DNA of 64,000 nt from Arenibacter sp. F26102 (GCF_023015865.1 NZ_JALKBC010000015.1:62001-126000); one strand, 5' to 3'; counted from the stretch's first letter, positions 54,696 through 62,052 are shown. Notes: generated by a model from the letters alone, not told the origin. Numbers and translations: made by a program.

Positions 54696-57218
54696 ATGGA
54701 TGAAAGAATAAAAATATTTTTGCTGACAGTATTACCTTTATTTTTTTTGTCAACTCAAATCCTTGCTCAAAAAAATACACAAATTAATATTTTAACGCAG
54801 AAACTAGACGTTTACGTAAATAATTTAGCGCCCGAAAAAGTATATATACAAACTGATAAAGATTTCTATATCGTTGGTGATACAATCTGGTTTAAGTCTT
54901 ATTTGCTGAATGGCGTGACTCATTATGCAAGTGACAAAAGCAACATTGTCTATGTTGAGTTATTAGACGCAAATGGCGGAACACTGGTAAAAAGAAAACT
55001 TTATACTGACCATGGAAGTGCATTTGGTGACATACAAATTGACGATTCCATCACGGAGGGGGACTATCGCATACGTGCATACACCAGGTACATGCTGAAC
55101 GATGAGGACCTAGTTATATTTGAGAAAAAAATTTCAATTTTGACGCGGCCCATGTCAATCAATGGCAAATATAATAGTGTAGAATTAGTTAATTCAGAAA
55201 AGGAGAAAAGGCAAGAAAGGAATGTTATGAATTCTAAGATGTCAAAGCCGAACGTTCAATTTTTTCCAGAAGGCGGCAATCTAGTAATAGGCCTCCAAAG
55301 CGAGTTGGGCCTAAAAATAACCGACGAATTTGGGAACGGATTAGCCATGAAGGGCCACATTTTTGATCAAAAAGGATATATGATCAAATCCTTTCAAACC
55401 TATAATTCCGGTTTAGGAGTCTTTCCTATTACACCTAAATCCGGTACTAATTATTATGCTGAACTTAATATTGACGGTATTTTGCACAGATACTCCTTAC
55501 CTATAGCATTAGATAAAGGATATGTAATACAACTTAAGAACCAGGGCTCCCAAATAATAATCAAAGTTTCTTCCAATATTGACCAAGGACTCACAGGAAC
55601 GGTGATATTGGGTCATCTCCGAGGAGAAATCTTCCTTAAACATTCAAAAAAAGATAGCAGTAAATCATCATATTTAATTAAGTTTCCTACTTCTGAATTA
55701 TCCGAAGGAATTGCTCATTTCACCTTGTTCAATCAGCAGGGAGAGCCAATTTGCGAACGCCTGACCTTTATCAACAATCCAGAAAACGAGATAGATATTA
55801 CTTTAACAACAGATAAGTCGGATTATAAGTTTCGTGAAAAGGTCGACCTCAAAATGTTTATTGCTGACACCCAAGGAAAACCTTTAAAGGGTGATTTTTC
55901 CATAAGTGTCGCCCTCGATAAAAGCTTTGATAAAAACGATTCCAATATTAAAGATTGGTTTTTGTTAAATTCCGATTTGGGTAATACAGGAGAAAACCCA
56001 AATTTCTTTTTTAGTGAGGATTCCGATTTCCGGAAAAAATTATTGGATATTTTAATGCTAACTCATGAATGGAAAAGATTCGCTTGGAAATCTTTTCCAT
56101 TAAACGAATCTAGTAGAGCGCTAGAATTTCTACCAGAGAAAGGGATTATGATCAATGGAGTAACAAGGGCGTTCGATAATCGTAATCAGCCAATAAAAGC
56201 CCTTACGACATTGAGTGTTTTGGGACAAGATATATATCAAGAAAAAAGGCTGACTGATGCACAAGGGAGATTTAGCTTCGGACCATTGGTCTTTTTAGAT
56301 AGTGTTGAGGCCATTATAAATGCATCCTCTTTTATCCATGGTAAAAACAAAAATGAAAAAATCTCAATTTATTTAGATACCGTAATAGCAAAAGTCAATA
56401 TTGATAATCTGACAGCCAAAGAATCATATAAAAAGACTGTTTCTATTCAAGAGGAACTCATTAAAGATTATAGAGATAAAGTAAGTGGTTTAGAATATTC
56501 TCCTAGGGTTACAGCATTATCGGAAGTTGTAGTAAAAGCAAAGAAAAAAACCAGAAAGGAACGTATTGATGAAGAATTAAATAAAATGACAGTTTATGGC
56601 ACAGCCCAAAATAGATTATTTCCAGATTCGATATCAAGAAGTACATTGCGCAGTGTTTTCGACATTCTAACCCAAGTTCCGGGAGTACAGGTTTTGGGCA
56701 CTTTCCCGAACCAAAGTGTTCGAATTAGAGGAATGAATAGTTTTAGCTCCTCTGGAGACCCACTTTTCTTAAAAGATGGGGTTCCTGTATCCGCCAATTT
56801 CGTACAAAGCACGACATTGAACGATGTGCTGTTTGTGGATATCCTCAAGGGAGGAGAAGCTGCTTTTTATGGGTCTCGTGGTACGAATGGAGTGGTTGCT
56901 ATATACACAGATAGTGGTCAAAGCTTTGAATCTGGGCTAAAAGAGCAGCCTGATGTTGTCAATTTAGTTATTCCTGGATTCTACAATCCAAGAGAATTTT
57001 ATCACCCAAATTATGGAGTCAAAAAACCAAACCATAAAATATCGGATTATCGCACTACATTATATTGGAATCCTGAGGTGATAATTACCGAGGAGACAAC
57101 AACCAAATTAAATTTCTATACTGGTGATGTGCCAGGAAAATTCACCCTTAGACTGGAAGGGGTCACCACTGATGGAAAACTTGTTAGTAAGAATTGTAGC
57201 TTTATTATTCTTAACTAG
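54696..57218 (+). CDS. MG2-domain and TonB-dependent-receptor-plug surface protein (element cargo)
   Basis: An 840-residue exported protein. The signal peptide is about residues 1-24 (FLLTVLPLFFLSTQILAQ). An alpha-2-macroglobulin-type MG2 domain follows (about 30-145; PEKVYIQTDKDFYIVGDTIWFKSYL), further beta-sandwich domains (for example YKFREKVDLKMFIADTQGKPLKGDFSI), a carboxypeptidase-regulatory-like segment near 480-540, and a TonB receptor plug domain (about 610-745; RSVFDILTQVPGVQVLG, VRIRGMNSFSSSGDPLFLKDG, VDILKGGEAAFYGSRGTNGV). There is no beta-barrel: the protein ends soon after with a beta domain, so it cannot be a classical receptor. It is the only obvious cargo of the element and is AT-rich. 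Role unknown, perhaps envelope-associated. Confidence 0.8.
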   Translation: MDERIKIFLLTVLPLFFLSTQILAQKNTQINILTQKLDVYVNNLAPEKVYIQTDKDFYIVGDTIWFKSYLLNGVTHYASDKSNIVYVELLDANGGTLVKRKLYTDHGSAFGDIQIDDSITEGDYRIRAYTRYMLNDEDLVIFEKKISILTRPMSINGKYNSVELVNSEKEKRQERNVMNSKMSKPNVQFFPEGGNLVIGLQSELGLKITDEFGNGLAMKGHIFDQKGYMIKSFQTYNSGLGVFPITPKSGTNYYAELNIDGILHRYSLPIALDKGYVIQLKNQGSQIIIKVSSNIDQGLTGTVILGHLRGEIFLKHSKKDSSKSSYLIKFPTSELSEGIAHFTLFNQQGEPICERLTFINNPENEIDITLTTDKSDYKFREKVDLKMFIADTQGKPLKGDFSISVALDKSFDKNDSNIKDWFLLNSDLGNTGENPNFFFSEDSDFRKKLLDILMLTHEWKRFAWKSFPLNESSRALEFLPEKGIMINGVTRAFDNRNQPIKALTTLSVLGQDIYQEKRLTDAQGRFSFGPLVFLDSVEAIINASSFIHGKNKNEKISIYLDTVIAKVNIDNLTAKESYKKTVSIQEELIKDYRDKVSGLEYSPRVTALSEVVVKAKKKTRKERIDEELNKMTVYGTAQNRLFPDSISRSTLRSVFDILTQVPGVQVLGTFPNQSVRIRGMNSFSSSGDPLFLKDGVPVSANFVQSTTLNDVLFVDILKGGEAAFYGSRGTNGVVAIYTDSGQSFESGLKEQPDVVNLVIPGFYNPREFYHPNYGVKKPNHKISDYRTTLYWNPEVIITEETTTKLNFYTGDVPGKFTLRLEGVTTDGKLVSKNCSFIILN

Positions 57219-57575
57219 GCTTTGTACTCCTAGAGCGGCCACAAGTTAACTTCTTAAATCTTTCGATCATCCTGCTCTAAAGCTTTATCAACTAGATTTT
57301 AGGAAAGTTTTAAAACTAACGCTTTTTGGGCCATTTTATAATAGTATGTCGATTCTTAAAATTCTACATTTATAACAAAATCTGTTGAATCTTATGTTTA
57401 CATAAGTAATTGTTCACCTGATATTATAAATATAGAGCCTTGGCAAAAGTGAATTTAGCAGGGTCAAAAAACTTAAATCCCCCTTTTTGAGATTAAAAAT
57501 GTCTTGATTCCTTCATTTTCATTGTTAATAACTACGAAAATTCAAAGAAATAGTCTTTTGTACAGTGACTTGGAT

Positions 57576-57603
57576 TGACATCATTTGATATCATATGACA
57601 TCA
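57576..57603. repeat. Three 10-bp-phased TGAYATCA boxes
   Basis: TGACATCA (57576-57583), TGATATCA (57586-57593) and TGACATCA (57596-57603) start exactly 10 bases apart. The middle box is itself palindromic (the outer two differ from a palindrome at one pair), so one face of the helix carries three protein sites. Confidence 0.75.
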
Positions 57604-57756
57604 AATAAAATTATAGCGTATTGTCTGCAAAATTAGTTGATGCAATTTGTCGTAATTTACTGTATTACAATTAGTTGTGAATAACTATTATTATTTTTCC
57701 TTTTCTTCGCTTGCCTATTTTTATACATTTATACCCACTGCATAGCTGCAGGAAAA

Positions 57757-57770
57757 CAAAAGCGCTTTTG
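57757..57770. promoter_or_regulatory. Perfect palindrome CAAAAGCGCTTTTG
   Basis: A 14-bp perfect palindrome that ends 28 bases before the ATG of the HTH gene; a plausible autoregulatory operator of that gene. Confidence 0.5.
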
Positions 57771-57798
57771 TTCATTTTCAATCTTAAAATCAAAAAAA

Positions 57799-58083
57799 AT
57801 GGACAAAATTAAATTAGAAGAAAAACTCGATAGAATTGAAAGTCTCTTATTGGGTTCCAAAAAAGTACTAACCATGGAAGAAGCCTGTGACTACACCGGT
57901 ATTTCCAGAAGTTATCTCTATAAATTGACCTCTAGAGGAGAAATTCCCTATAGCAAGCCAAATGGTAAAATGATCTTCTTCGACATTGATAAGCTTAACG
58001 AGTGGCTTCTACAAAACAGTAGAAAGTCACATGATGAAATTGCTAGTGCGGCACTACAATACACATTCAAAAATAGAAGATGA
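57799..58083 (+). CDS. Excisionase-family HTH DNA-binding protein
   Basis: A 94-residue protein with a short N-terminal coiled region (EEKLDRIESLLLGSK) followed by a winged-HTH of the excisionase/MerR-like group (VLTMEEACDYTGISRSYLYKLTSRGEIPYSKPNGKMIFFDIDKLNEWL). In Bacteroidetes elements such proteins sit just before the primase module and serve in excision or regulation. Its stop codon overlaps the start of the VapE-like gene (ATGATG), so they form an operon. Confidence 0.88.
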   Translation: MDKIKLEEKLDRIESLLLGSKKVLTMEEACDYTGISRSYLYKLTSRGEIPYSKPNGKMIFFDIDKLNEWLLQNSRKSHDEIASAALQYTFKNRR

Positions 58084-59291
58084 TGGTTTCAGAATATCGA
58101 AGCGATTCGCTTTACCACGTCAAGGACCCTCAAAAAAAGACAGTATACGACTACACTATGGAATATCTTGAGGCAAAGTACGACATCACGTACAACGAGA
58201 TATCGCACGACTTCCAGATAAGCTTTAATGGTTCCAAAGAATGGCAGTACCTGAATCTTAACTCATTGATCATCGAACTGGCCAAAGCGGGCATAGATAT
58301 TCCGAATGGAAAACTGGAAACCCTCATTCGTTCGGAATGGATTCCCAATTGTAATCCCATTAAGGAATATTTTGAAAATCTTCCGAAATGGGATGGGGAA
58401 GACCATATTCTAAAATTGGCCTCCTATGTGCCGACCTATGAAAATGAGGCTTTTAATTATCATTTCAAGAAATGGCTGGTGCGTACCATAAAGTGCGCTT
58501 TGGAAAAAAATTACTTCAACAAACAGGCCTTTGTTTTATCCCATAAGGGACAGAACTCCGGTAAGTCCACTTGGTGCCGGTTTATCTGTCCGCCAGAACT
58601 GGAAGAGTATATGGCCGAGGATATAAGCAACGACAAGGATGCCAGGATCCAATTATGCCGGAACTTCCTTTACAACCTAGACGAATTGGCCGTTCTTTCC
58701 AAAAAGGATGTCAATGCCCTAAAATCATTTTTCTCAAAGACCTTTATCAATGAGCGTTTGCCTTATGACCGAAAGAATACTACCCTACCTCGTATATGCT
58801 CTTTTATAGGTTCCACCAATATGCCCTCCTTTCTAAATGATGAAACGGGTTCTGTCCGATGGCTGTGCTTTGAGCTCAAGGACAGGATAGATTTTCGGTA
58901 CTCTAAAGAAGTGGATATAAGTAAGGTATGGGCACAAGCCTATCACCTGGCCTACTCAGACACCGATTTCAATCCTGAACTGTCCATCACCGATATCCAA
59001 GAAAACGAGGAACGAAACAAAAAATATACCAAGTTGACCACAGAGGAGGAGCTGGTGTCCAAATACTTTGAAAAGTCCAACGACCTGGACGATTTTGTCA
59101 CTGCATCCGACGTACTGGTCAAGCTGAGCTGCCTTAATCTTCGCCTGAACCAGATTAATTTGGGCAGGGCGCTATCCGGATTCAATTTTCAAAGAATAAA
59201 ACATCCCAAACGGCAGGTTTACGGATATTTGGCCAAACCACTCTTCGTGGGCACCCCTTGGGAAGTGGAACTATCAAAAAACAATGAATAG
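58080..59291 (+). CDS. VapE-domain (virulence-associated E) ATPase
   Basis: A 403-residue protein of the phage/element VapE family, thought to be an SF3-like replicative helicase or primase partner. NPIKEYFENLPKWDGEDHILKLASYV is the family lead-in. Walker A is SHKGQNSGKSTWCRF near residue 157, and a Walker B-like LYNLDELAVLSKKDVNALKSF is near 200. RKNTTLPRICSFIGSTNMPSFLNDETGSVRWLCFEL is the conserved sensor/arginine-finger block. A start at 58083 is equally possible. It probably replicates the excised circle with the downstream primase. Confidence 0.88.
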   Translation: MMVSEYRSDSLYHVKDPQKKTVYDYTMEYLEAKYDITYNEISHDFQISFNGSKEWQYLNLNSLIIELAKAGIDIPNGKLETLIRSEWIPNCNPIKEYFENLPKWDGEDHILKLASYVPTYENEAFNYHFKKWLVRTIKCALEKNYFNKQAFVLSHKGQNSGKSTWCRFICPPELEEYMAEDISNDKDARIQLCRNFLYNLDELAVLSKKDVNALKSFFSKTFINERLPYDRKNTTLPRICSFIGSTNMPSFLNDETGSVRWLCFELKDRIDFRYSKEVDISKVWAQAYHLAYSDTDFNPELSITDIQENEERNKKYTKLTTEEELVSKYFEKSNDLDDFVTASDVLVKLSCLNLRLNQINLGRALSGFNFQRIKHPKRQVYGYLAKPLFVGTPWEVELSKNNE

Positions 59292-59501
59292 CTTCTACCT
59301 ACTTACCTAAAGAACTTTTAGCTCCCAAATGCGGGTGTTTCCTTAAGGTAGGATATATATATACCCTTAATTACCTAGGTATTACCAAACCTACCCAAAG
59401 TGGTAAGATGGGTAAGCTCAAAATAATACCCACCTAAGCCATGAACACCAATAAATAAGGATTTAGGTAAGAAGGTAAGGGTAATTTAAAGAAAAGAGCT
59501 G
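59292..59501. repeat. GGTAAG/TACC-rich repeat region between VapE and primase genes
   Basis: This 210-base spacer is packed with GGTAAG or its complement: TTACC near the left end, TTAAGGTAGG near 59343, TTACCTAGGTATTACC around 59371-59386, GGTAAGATGGGTAAG at 59402-59416, TACCCACC near 59428, and GGTAAGAAGGTAAGGGTAA at 59466-59484. Both orientations occur. It resembles an iteron-like replication origin or primase recognition region. Confidence 0.5.
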
Positions 59502-60365
59502 ATGAAGGAAAAAAGAACCAATAGACTTTCGTGTGAAAGAGCCCGAACTTATCCCATCGAAAAAGCGCTGGCAAAACTCGGGCACTTTCCAACAAAGGAA
59601 TCTAATAAAGAAGCTTGGTTCCTGAGTCCGTTCCGCTCAGAAACCCAAGCCTCTTTCAAAGTATCCAAGAAACTGAACCGTTGGTACGACCACGGTATTG
59701 GGAAAGGGGGAAATGTAATCGATCTGATTTGTCTAATCAACAACTCATCGGTAAAGGAAACCTTGGATTGGCTACAAAACGTTAAGATTTCTTTTTCTTT
59801 TCAGCTGCCACTTTTTAAAGAGGACAATCAAGATAAAATCGAGATAAAGTATTTCAAGGAACTGGCCCATTTTGCGCTAAGGGAATATGTAATGAAAAGA
59901 GGGATTTCCATATTGACTGCCAGAAAACTGTGCAAGGAAGTCCACTATAAATTTCAGGACAAGATGTATTTCGCCCTAGGACTAGCCAACACCTCCGGAG
60001 GTTGGGAATTGCGGAACAAATATTATAAGAATTCCAGCTCCCCAAAAGACGTCACTCACCGCCAGAACGGAAACAGTAGGCTGATCGTTACCGAGGGAAT
60101 GTTCGATATGTTGAGCCTGATGGAACGGGACAAACATCTAATGGAAGTATATGATCTTTTGATATTGAACTCCCTAGGCTTTATAGAAAAAACGTTTAAG
60201 AGGTTTGACGTCTATGAATCGATTATGCTTTATTTGGACAATGACCATGCAGGAAGAAATGCCGTTAAAGTAATGATGCAACAACAGTCAAAATGCATAG
60301 ATAGATCCAGCTTATACGAGAATTTTAAAGATGTGAATGCATGGTGGATTGCTCAAAACCAATGA
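59502..60365 (+). CDS. Toprim-domain primase-like protein
   Basis: A 287-residue protein. The N-terminal ~95 residues resemble the CHC2 primase domain fold (FLSPFRSETQASFKVSKKLNRWYDHGIGKGGNVIDLICL), but the zinc-binding cysteine/histidine set is largely missing. The Toprim domain begins near residue 190: LIVTEGMFDMLSLM with the conserved glutamate and IMLYLDNDHAGRNAVKVM with the DxD near 243. Such proteins are standard in Bacteroidetes mobilizable elements and probably prime replication with VapE. Confidence 0.88.
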   Translation: MKEKRTNRLSCERARTYPIEKALAKLGHFPTKESNKEAWFLSPFRSETQASFKVSKKLNRWYDHGIGKGGNVIDLICLINNSSVKETLDWLQNVKISFSFQLPLFKEDNQDKIEIKYFKELAHFALREYVMKRGISILTARKLCKEVHYKFQDKMYFALGLANTSGGWELRNKYYKNSSSPKDVTHRQNGNSRLIVTEGMFDMLSLMERDKHLMEVYDLLILNSLGFIEKTFKRFDVYESIMLYLDNDHAGRNAVKVMMQQQSKCIDRSSLYENFKDVNAWWIAQNQ

Positions 60366-60610
60366 ACCGAATTGGTAGTTATTCATGATGAGTCTTAGTT
60401 GACACAAAGCTAATTCGAACACCAAAGTGTGAGAAATTAGGAATAGCAAGAGGGTAACGGGCAAAGCCACGTTACGTATTTATTTTGGCACTCAAAACAA
60501 TGATTATCAGTCATTTATAAATATATCAATTTTTCGGATTTTACCAATTTGCGTCAAATGCCCTGTAAACCCCCATGTTTAGGGAATAATTTGCGTCAAA
60601 ACATAAAATT
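60366..60610. promoter_or_regulatory. Intergenic region with inverted and direct repeats before the mobilization gene (oriT/operator candidate)
   Basis: GTAACG and CGTTAC form a small hairpin around 60453-60474. AATTTGCGTCAAA occurs twice in direct orientation (60546-60558 and 60588-60600), 42 bases apart start to start. Between the copies CCCTGTAAAC and GTTTAGGG make an inverted repeat. This kind of repeat-hairpin arrangement upstream of a mobilization gene fits an origin of transfer or an autoregulatory operator. Confidence 0.5.
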
Positions 60611-60946
60611 ATGGACTCTTTTAAATGCATTCGTTTTAAGAGGGCAACCGTCAAACGTTTCCAGAAATTCTCATCCACCCATTTTAAATCCCATACGGAA
60701 GCCATGGCTACTATGCTCGACTTTTTTTACAATAACGAAATCTCCCCTAAAGAAATATATGGCCCCACCGGAAGAACCATTGAACAAACATTAACAAAAC
60801 GGATTAATGCTTTTATCGCCATCCTGAGGAATATTGAAAAGACACAAACTAAGCCCACCGTGGAGATGTTAACTTCCTTATTCGAAATGGAAGAGCCCAA
60901 AAAGAAGCGATTAATCCTGGAGAAGAAAAGGTTTAAGGAGAGCTAA
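60611..60946 (+). CDS. BfmA/BtgA-like mobilization accessory protein
   Basis: A 111-residue basic protein: FKCIRFKRATVKRFQKFSSTHFKSHTEAMATMLDFFYNNEISPKE at the N-terminus reads as a ribbon-helix-helix-like domain. NAFIAILRNIEKTQTKPTVEMLTSLFEME follows in the C-terminal half. This matches the BfmA/BtgA family that binds oriT and assists a separate relaxase. In most such elements the relaxase gene follows directly; here the next 200 bases are non-coding and lead to a toxin-antitoxin pair. Confidence 0.78.
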   Translation: MDSFKCIRFKRATVKRFQKFSSTHFKSHTEAMATMLDFFYNNEISPKEIYGPTGRTIEQTLTKRINAFIAILRNIEKTQTKPTVEMLTSLFEMEEPKKKRLILEKKRFKES

Positions 60947-60960
60947 TCAAACTTTCATGA

Positions 60961-61032
60961 GCGCAAATAAAAAGGTGCGCCCTATCCGATTTTTGCTATA
61001 CGCTTATCTGCCCGAATACTACAAAAATCGGA
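60961..61032. repeat. Inverted repeats downstream of the mobilization gene
   Basis: TCCGATTTTTG (60985-60995) and CAAAAATCGGA (61022-61032) form a perfect 11-bp inverted repeat with a 26-base loop. Just upstream GCGC...GCGC bounds a 20-base block (60961-60980), and GCGCAAA recurs at 61043. The long loop argues against a simple terminator. Confidence 0.55.
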
Positions 61033-61089
61033 CAGGAACCATGCGCAAAGTTCTTGGGTAAGATTTGGGGGGTTAAGATAGGTAATAAC

Positions 61090-61116
61090 ATTTATTGGAA
61101 ATAAATATCCATAAAT
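61090..61116. promoter_or_regulatory. Candidate HigA operator
   Basis: ATTTATTGGA (61090-61099) and TCCATAAAT (61108-61116) form an imperfect inverted repeat about 45 bases upstream of the higB start, beside a promoter-like TATCTTTA. The position suits autoregulation by HigA. Confidence 0.45.
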
Positions 61117-61161
61117 GTAATTTATATAGTATCTTTACGTTTAAATTGAAAATTATATCAA

Positions 61162-61458
61162 GTGCATGTTATTTCATTTAAAAAACTAAGAGAGTATTTT
61201 TCAAAAGAAACTAATGCTAAAGTAGCACTGCAAGATTGGTATAAAAAGACAAACAAGGCTGAATGGGATAGTTTTGCCGATTTAAAGAACACGTTCAATT
61301 CAGCTGATAGCGTGGGAAACGGGAGGTTCGTTTTTAACGTCAAGGGAAACCATTACCGAGTTGTTGCCATCGTACGATTTAAGTTCAAGATGGTATTGAT
61401 ACGGTGGGTTGGCAATCACCGGGATTACGACAAAATAAAGAATATAGATAAGCTATAA
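61162..61458 (+). CDS. higB: HigB-family toxin (mRNA interferase)
   Basis: A 98-residue HigB-type toxin (PF09907): HVISFKKLREYFSKETNAKVALQDWYKKTNKAEWDSFADLKNTF at the N-terminus and FKMVLIRWVGNHRDYDKIK at the C-terminus, the usual family ending. It starts at GTG 61162; homologues begin with this residue pattern. It precedes its antitoxin by four bases, the toxin-first order typical of higBA. Likely degrades translated mRNA when free. Confidence 0.92.
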   Translation: MHVISFKKLREYFSKETNAKVALQDWYKKTNKAEWDSFADLKNTFNSADSVGNGRFVFNVKGNHYRVVAIVRFKFKMVLIRWVGNHRDYDKIKNIDKL

Positions 61459-61462
61459 AGAA

Positions 61463-61825
61463 ATGGGAAAATTAATTGCACACGAAGCATATGTAAAAGC
61501 AAATCTTCGCTTAGAAGAGTTGATAGACGTTGTGGATGATACTATGTCAGCTGATAACCCTTTGGCAAAAGAGTTTTTGGAGATTACTGATATTATCGAA
61601 CAATACGAAGAAATCCATTTCCCCATCGGCTTGCCTACCTTACAGGAAATGATCGAACTACGTATGTTTGAAATGGGACTTAAAAGAAAGGATTTAGCAA
61701 CTCTCTTAGATACAAGCGCCTCCAGAATAAGTGACTACTTAAACGGGAAAAGAGAGATTACTTTGAACGTTGCAAAAGCCTTACATCAAAAATTAAATAT
61801 TGATAGTGATATAATACTTCAATAG
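61463..61825 (+). CDS. higA: HigA-family antitoxin with XRE helix-turn-helix
   Basis: A 120-residue antitoxin. The N-terminal half is acidic and would bind HigB. The C-terminal HTH is MGLKRKDLATLLDTSASRISDYLNGKREITLNVAKALHQKL. It closes the element about 200 bases before attR, where it can stabilise the element in the chromosome. Confidence 0.92.
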   Translation: MGKLIAHEAYVKANLRLEELIDVVDDTMSADNPLAKEFLEITDIIEQYEEIHFPIGLPTLQEMIELRMFEMGLKRKDLATLLDTSASRISDYLNGKREITLNVAKALHQKLNIDSDIILQ

Positions 61826-61840
61826 TTGCCAATTGTATTG

Positions 61841-61872
61841 CATGAGCCGATTACGACATTTAATCGGCTCAT
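61841..61872 (+). terminator. Hairpin terminator after higBA
   Basis: ATGAGCCGATTA and TAATCGGCTCAT form a 12-bp perfect stem around CGACATT, 16 bases past the higA stop. There is no good T-run, so termination strength is uncertain. Confidence 0.6.
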
Positions 61873-61973
61873 ATGGCATTATTCTATATATTTATTACTT
61901 AATCTTCTGATTTCCATAAGACCTTAAAAATAAGGCGAGTATGACTTTTAGTTGATATCGAAAAATGTAGTTT

Positions 61974-61995
61974 TGTACCTCATGTGTACCTCGAA
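61974..61995. promoter_or_regulatory. Tandem TGTACCTC boxes near attR (integrase arm-site candidates)
   Basis: TGTACCTCAT (61974-61983) and TGTACCTCGAA (61985-61995) repeat with an 11-base period, 35-56 bases inside attR. The same core occurs near attL at 53225-53233 and, with one change, at 53265-53274. Confidence 0.5.
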
Positions 61996-62029
61996 GCTTG
62001 GGAACCCCTGTAAAATATGGGTTCGTTAC

Positions 62030-62052
62030 TTTCTGTATCGGGAAATAGATAA
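62030..62052 (+). repeat. Right attachment site (attR)
   Basis: A direct copy of the mnmE end: TTTCTGTATCGGGAAATAGA followed by TAA. It differs from attL at two positions, one a synonymous Gly codon change (GGA/GGG) and one just after the stop codon. Confidence 0.85.

Larger units (their letters stand above)
57219..57798. other. Intergenic region of the element, 580 bp, with phased repeats
   Basis: No gene seen; very AT-rich. It holds three palindromic TGAYATCA boxes at exact 10-bp spacing (57576-57603), an IR CTGCA-TAGC-TGCAG (57738-57751) and a 14-bp perfect palindrome (57757-57770), all upstream of the excisionase-like gene. These features fit an operator region or a replication/processing site. 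Confidence 0.55.
53086..62052 (+). mobile_element. Integrated mobilizable-type element in the mnmE 3' end (about 9 kb)
   Basis: Bounded by the 23-bp direct repeats at 53086-53108 and 62030-62052. Contents in order, all rightward: tyrosine integrase, MG2/TonB-plug cargo, HTH excisionase-like protein, VapE-like ATPase, Toprim primase, BfmA/BtgA-like mobilization protein, HigB, HigA. The integrase lies next to attL, and the layout is that of Bacteroidetes mobilizable elements, but no relaxase or type IV secretion gene is present. The two mismatches between the repeats may mean an old insertion or allowed variation in the core. Intergenic regions contain several repeat families listed separately. 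Confidence 0.85.

Noticed and set aside
60549-60794. 81-residue plus-strand ORF overlapping the mobilization gene
   Set aside because: It is a different frame of the 60611-60946 gene, runs through the direct-repeat region, and lacks coding character.
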